12,341 bases of DNA. It comes from Monoraphidium neglectum (lineage: Eukaryota; Chlorophyta; Chlorophyceae; Sphaeropleales; Selenastraceae). A program made the translations under genes and the position numbers. This document shows, piece by piece, positions 8,827 through 12,341 of the stretch. The first letter of the stretch is position 1; each line of letters starts with the position of its first letter. The notes beneath the pieces are model-generated. The model saw nothing but the letters and a program-made list of their open reading frames with translations. It was not told where the DNA came from and searched no databases. The stretch lies in contig NW_014012583.1 in the NCBI RefSeq assembly GCF_000611645.1, positions 1 through 12,341 of the forward strand, read 5' to 3'.

Positions 8827-10117
8827 GAGCGGGACGCCCATGCTGCTCGCCAGCGTGCGGCCGTCGCGTGCGCGCTGGAACGCGACCACGTTGTTGCTGG
8901 CCGCGCCGACCGCGTTGACGCCGACGCCGTCGCCGCCGCCGCACAGCTCCCACACGCCCAGCCGCGGCGGCTGCCGCGCGCCGGCCTCGTGGCTGCGCCG
9001 CAGCTGCAGGCGCTGGCACCACGAGTCCACGGTCTCAACAGCGCAGCGGGTGGGCGCGGCGGGCAGGGTGAGGGCGAGGTTGGGGCCCTCCTGCCAGCGC
9101 AGGGGGCGGCCGCAGGGGTCCAGCACCACGTACTTGTACTCCAGGGTGGAGCTGGTGGTCGCGCGATGGTGGGTGGGGGGTTGTTGGGTAACGGGTTGTG
9201 GCGCGAGTGTGTGTCTGTTTGTGAGGGGGGGTGGTGGCAAGCAGGATCATGGCTGTAAGGCACTGGCGAAAGGGGCGACGGTGATAGGCATGCACCAGAG
9301 GGTAGACGACATGACATGGCAGGGTTGGGAGGAATGCTGTGCTGGAGCCACAGGCGCGCAGGCGCCCTGGCTGCAAAGGGTGGCCCGGCGCACAGCGTGC
9401 GCAAGCAGCGGCCGGCTCACCCTGCAGGCAGCTCGACGGTGGCGGACCAGACGTCCCCTTGGCTCCACTGCATACGCAGCGCGCCTCCGGGCAGCCAGGC
9501 ACCCAGGGCGACGTCGTCGCCGCAGACGTGGACAGCGGCTGCGGCGGCAGCGCAATACTGCACGCAGAAGGTGACCTCCACCGTAGTTGGGCTGCCTGGT
9601 GACGTCGTCGCTGGCGGCGCCGGCCGCGGCGGCGGTTGCTCTGAGACAAGCACCCTTGTGAGGGCTGGGGTCGCGGAAGGGGGGGGGCGCGCCGGAGCAA
9701 GCGGGGGTGTCACCAGAGCGTTGCACAACCGCGAGGGCCAGCAACCAGGGGCGTCAGCGCCACCTCAGCAACAGCACGACCGAGACGGCTTGCCGAGCCG
9801 AGGCCGCCTCACTGCAGCTATACCTGCTGTAGCCATGCTACCCGCGCAAGCTCCTGTCATGGAGCGTTGCATGCACACAGCCAGCCAGGCAGGCGCTCAC
9901 CAGGCGCGACATCAGACGACGCCAGCGAGGCGGAGAGCGCCGGCATCGACATCGCGAGGGTCGCGGCAGTGCTGCCGCGCTTAGAAGACGCTAGAGAGGT
10001 AGTTGCGGCTGCTGAGTGCCAAAGCGGGCACGCGTAGGTGCGGCGTTTGAGGCTCGGTCTCTGGCTTGTTCTGCCCGCTGCCAGCCCTGCACGGCCTGGC
10101 GTGAGTGCGGGCGCCAT
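7870..10117 (-). CDS. predicted plastid CBM20 starch-binding protein with polyQ tracts (three exons)
   Basis: Exons on the minus strand: 10117-9901, 9664-9421, 9151-7870 (TAG at 7872-7870), joined in phase to 580 residues. ATG at 10117 has a good context (CAGGATGGCG) and opens an Ala/Ser/Arg-rich stretch with no acidic residue before position 69, a plastid transit peptide in style. Residues about 97-185 are a CBM20 domain: TTVEVTF (99), a strand and loop with LGAWLP (W129), QGDVWSATVELPAG (W145), EYKYVVLD (158-165) and RWQEGPN (W173, N178). The second intron falls exactly inside the conserved LPAG-EYKY region, and splicing restores it, strong support for the model. CBM20 binds starch; the conserved Trp residues stack on glucose units. 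The rest (186-580) has 13 consecutive Gln at 264-276, Ala-rich stretches and a Gln-rich, probably coiled-coil segment with seven Gln at 510-516. I see no catalytic domain (no amylase, dikinase or phosphatase motifs), so a structural or targeting role on starch granules is likely. Exon 1 is less certain than exons 2 and 3. Confidence 0.82.
8065..8097 (-). repeat. interrupted CAG repeat (7 + 3 units)
   Basis: Seven CTG units (8065-8085), one CAG, then three CTG units on the plus strand. On the coding strand this reads QQQ-L-QQQQQQQ near the C-terminus of the CBM20 protein. Confidence 0.9.
8785..8823 (-). repeat. (CAG)13 microsatellite coding for polyQ
   Basis: Thirteen pure CTG units on the plus strand code for 13 Gln in the CBM20 protein. 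No synonymous CAA interrupts the run, so it should be prone to length change. Confidence 0.95.
9152..9420 (-). other. intron 2 of the CBM20 gene (GT-AG, 269 bases, phase 2)
   Basis: The donor is GTGAGC (9420-9415) after CTGCCTGCAGG; the acceptor is ACCACCAG ending at 9152 after an A/C-rich tract. Removing it joins GG to C as a Gly codon and yields continuous CBM20 consensus. The intron contains stops in the exon frame, so retention would truncate the domain. Confidence 0.88.
9171..9195 (+). other. G-quadruplex-type motif in intron 2
   Basis: Four G runs (9171-9173, 9175-9180, 9186-9188, 9193-9195) are separated by loops of 1, 5 and 4 bases, matching the G3+N1-7 pattern. The G-rich strand is the template strand of the CBM20 gene, close to the acceptor of intron 2. 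Confidence 0.6.
9665..9900 (-). other. intron 1 of the CBM20 gene (GT-AG, 236 bases, phase 1)
   Basis: The donor is GTGAGC (9900-9895); the preferred acceptor is CCCCAG ending at 9665, preceded by a nine-C run and TTCC. The frame upstream of exon 2 has a stop at 9767-9765 and no Met, so a 5' exon is required. A second in-phase acceptor, CTCAG ending at 9641, would shorten the protein by eight residues. Confidence 0.6.
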
Positions 10118-11192
10118 CCTGTCTGATTAAGTTACCACCCTAATGTGATAAAGTAAGTACACAGGGTATGCACGGGTTGAGGCCCGGACGGGCCAGGAAA
10201 GGACTCTGCTCAGAAAAAGGCGTATGTGCGCACGCTGAGAGGCCGTGTATTCTATCAAAGAAGCAATATGTCGAGGAGGAAAGCCTGGCTGCAAACCGTC
10301 CCTCCCAGCCAAAAAGGAAATTGAAAAGTTTTTGGCCATTGCTCTGTCCATGCCTGCTTGGGACTTGTGGGGGCTGATTGTGGCCACGATTTCTGTGGCC
10401 ACAGCGCTCAAAGGTCTCTGAAGACAGAATTGTAGGCGTCTTTCAAAGTTTATGATAGATGACCGCGTCTCACACACAACCCGCCCTTGCCGCATCAGTG
10501 TCATGGTGTTGGCCGACCTCGCTGTGCCGCCGAGCATGTCCCGGCCCATCGAGAGTGTATGATCGACCTCCTACTAGAAAGTTGGTGATGAAATGGCGAA
10601 GGTATGGCAATAGCTTGTTGGTGTGATGATAGGTGATCATGGTGCTTGCCGTCGCTGATGAGACCAGTAATGACCGTATTTAACCATGGCAGCGGGGCAC
10701 ATGTGCAACAAGATGAGCAGAAGCGGCCGCCAGCATCATCATGATGACCGCGAGCGTTACGCTCAACTGGGTGCCATTGGGTTGCAGGTTGCAAAGCCAA
10801 TCACCACATGACAATTGCAGTGACCAACAATGACTGACCGTCTGATGTCTGCCATGACATTTTACCGCTTGACGACCATCCGAGACCCGCTCTTCCCCAT
10901 AAGGCCCTCTCATCCGACGCAATCGCCTATGCATTAGAGCTTGCCAGATCATCATCGAACGAAGTGCGCAGGATCCCCACCAGCAGCATCTAGTTGTAGG
11001 CAGCGAGACTACAACCTTCAGTGTGCGTCGCACATGCTGTAGAGTCGCGTGTCTGGGGCTTTGGCAGCGGGCAAGAAGTCGCCCGAAGCGCCGCCAACAG
11101 TGGCTCCTGCACTGCAAATCGTGCCAGGGCGCGGCACACACACGTCGTGACGGAACGCAAGGGTTGCATGCGGCAGCGATAGCAGAAGCGTG
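10118..11192. promoter_or_regulatory. divergent promoter region between the CBM20 gene and VPS36
   Basis: The two genes are transcribed away from each other, so both promoters and 5' UTRs should lie in these 1075 bases. GC is lower than in the genes. I see no clear TATA box near either start. Notable short elements: two copies of the palindrome GTGGCCAC at 10380-10387 and 10395-10402, three TGATGA boxes between 10585 and 10661, and a 12-bp palindrome TCATCATGATGA at 10736-10747. No open frame here looks like a gene. Confidence 0.5.
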
Positions 11193-12306
11193 ATGATCAT
11201 TCCCAAGGCGGAGCTGACAGCCAGCGGGCGGCCGCGGCTGGCGCAGGGCGAGATAGAGCGTGCGTTGCTGGACAAGGTGCGCAGCAGTGCACGTTGGCGC
11301 CGGGGTTGCAGCAGGTGGCAGGAGGTGGCAGAGGCGGGCACTCTCTGCACACCTGACAGCAACGGACTCTCGTGAATGGCGAGCAGCGGGGATGCGGCGG
11401 AACGCTCTGCGCAAGAGGCCTGCGGCCGCTGCGCCAACTGCCTGCTCTGGCCTGCGACTTGCCGACCTGTGCTGCTGCGATGGCCGCCCTGGCAGGTGGA
11501 TGTGGAATTTGAAGGCAGCGGCCGTGCAGACGGCGCGGAGCCGGCGCCGCGCTACCAGGTGCGGCTGAGGTCGTGCTGCACCGGCGCTGCGGGCGACCGA
11601 TGTCACCCCCTGACAAGGCATAGCCCGATGCAGCCCTGCCCGCAACCCCTGGGGGTGGTACCCGCTCCCTCCCCCCTTGTCAAGCACCTCCCAATATCTT
11701 GTGTCACTAAGGCCCCCTATCCCTGACGGGTTGCCCCCTCAACCGCCCCAAACGGCCCAGGACGGCTACGCCATCGTGACAAGCCACCGGCTGATCTGGA
11801 TCGACGCAGCGGCGGCGCCGCGCCCCGGCCGCTCCTGCGCGCTGCCCGTGGCGGCGCTGCACAGCGCAGCCAAGCGCACCCACTACGGCCTCAACATCAT
11901 GAACCCAAAGGCACGCGGGGGCTGGTGGGGCCTCGAGACAGTGGGACATGGTGGTGGGGAGGGGGTGTGCTGGATAGTGTGGAGGACAGGTGTCGGCGAG
12001 CTTAGCAGGCCGCTGCACAGGGCAGCCTTCAATGTTGGCAAATTAGGCGCATGCGGCATGCGGACCCTTAAAACGGTGTTTGGACGCCGCTTTAGGCTGT
12101 TCTCACGGCGCCATGGGCCGACGCGCCGCGCGTGCATGAGCGTCTCTCCACCTTTGCAGGTGCTGCCAGCTGCCTGGTGGCCGGCCCCTTGTCTGCCCCT
12201 TGCCCGTCTGTCCTCATTCGCTTTGCCCATCTCACCCCCCCCCCCCCTGGGCAGGTGCGTGTTGAGCTGCAGGTCTACGTCAATGCAGAGCGAAGGCCCT
12301 GCGCCG
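11193..12306 (+). CDS. VPS36: VPS36, ESCRT-II subunit, N-terminal GLUE domain (partial, first four exons)
   Basis: Exons 11193-11276, 11496-11558, 11761-11910 and 12255-12306 join in phase (introns phase 0, 0, 0; the last exon ends at a GTGAGG donor, phase 1). They give 116 complete codons; the rest is beyond the window. The product runs from KAELTASGRPRLAQGE through LLDK-VDVEFEGSG and RYQ-DGYAIVTSHRLIWIDA to NIMNPK-VRVELQVYV. This order, with the SHRLIW signature and the later basic/MNPK-(V/I)R segment, matches the N-terminal GLUE (PH-like) domain of VPS36, especially the plant form. The domain binds phosphoinositides and in some species ubiquitin; VPS36 with VPS22 and VPS25 forms ESCRT-II, which acts at endosomes in multivesicular-body sorting. 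ATG at 11193 is preceded by an in-frame GTG only. Each of the three junctions restores consensus, which is the main support. Intron 3 starts with GC rather than GT. The C-terminal winged-helix domains are not in view. Confidence 0.8.
11277..11495 (+). other. VPS36: VPS36 intron 1 (GT-AG, 219 bases, phase 0)
   Basis: Donor GTGCGC after GACAAG; acceptor CCGCCCTGGCAG ending at 11495. The exon-1 frame hits TGA at 11373-11375, so splicing is needed to reach VDVEFEG. Confidence 0.75.
11559..11760 (+). other. VPS36: VPS36 intron 2 (GT-AG, 202 bases, phase 0)
   Basis: Donor GTGCGG after TACCAG; acceptor CAAACGGCCCAG ending at 11760. It joins RYQ to DGYAIVTSHRLIW. Confidence 0.78.
11911..12254 (+). 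other. VPS36: VPS36 intron 3 (probable GC-AG, 344 bases, phase 0)
   Basis: The exon ends CCAAAG and the intron begins GCACGC; the acceptor CTGGGCAG ends at 12254 behind a 13-C run (12235-12247). The phase-correct GT alternative, GTGGGA at 11941, would add ten residues not expected in the family. A further acceptor-like TTTGCAG ends near 12160. Confidence 0.6.
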
Positions 12307-12341
12307 GTGAGGGGAGGGGGCCCCTCGAAGGGGGGGAGGAG

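Noticed and set aside
8191..9258. 355-codon plus-strand open frame
   Set aside because: Antisense shadow of the CBM20 gene; low-complexity sequence with poly-Leu from the CTG repeat, crossing a supported intron.
7870..10117. SAGA1- or EPYC1-like Rubisco-binding protein
   Set aside because: No Rubisco-binding-type motif (W followed by R/K) is present and the protein is much shorter than SAGA1, so only the CBM20 starch-binding call is kept.
10680..11687. 335-codon minus-strand open frame
   Set aside because: It overlaps VPS36 exons 1 and 2 in antisense, and the product shows no family features.
1..12341. tRNA, rRNA, spliceosomal snRNA genes or CRISPR arrays
   Set aside because: Scanning for T-arm signatures and conserved snRNA segments on both strands gave nothing convincing, and there are no regularly spaced direct repeats.

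Overview
The window reads as nuclear DNA of a green alga. The support is very high GC in exons, alanine- and proline-rich low-complexity linkers, pure CAG/CTG runs coding for polyglutamine, short GT-AG introns of about 200-350 bases with C-rich acceptor tracts, a plastid-type transit peptide in front of a starch-binding domain, and a plant-like split VPS36 gene. I cannot name the species. Nothing bacterial, viral or CRISPR-like is visible.

Layout. (1) Bases 1-350, plus strand: an intron end and what looks like the last exon of a protein with a STAND/NB-ARC-like Walker B segment. (2) 351-1821: a convergent intergenic region or 3' UTR with an AATAAA and two strong hairpins, but no recognisable gene. 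(3) 1822-4200, minus strand: an intronless 792-residue glycosyltransferase of the DXD (Gly_transf_sug / GT32, OCH1-like) type, with a signal sequence, a polyQ linker and a C-terminal membrane segment. (4) 4201-7869: 3.7 kb without a gene I can defend, containing several inverted repeats and two weak small-ORF candidates. (5) 7870-10117, minus strand: a three-exon gene for a predicted plastid protein of about 580 residues with an N-terminal CBM20 starch-binding domain, two polyQ tracts and no visible catalytic domain. (6) 10118-11192: the divergent promoter region. (7) 11193 to the window end, plus strand: the first four exons of VPS36 (GLUE domain, ESCRT-II), with a likely GC-AG intron.

The genes do not form one pathway: starch binding in the plastid, glycosylation in the secretory route and endosomal sorting are separate jobs, as expected for neighbouring nuclear genes. 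The most interesting object is the CBM20-polyQ protein, whose long non-catalytic tail I cannot match to a described family. Splice structures come from reading frame, splice motifs and domain continuity only; no transcript data were available.
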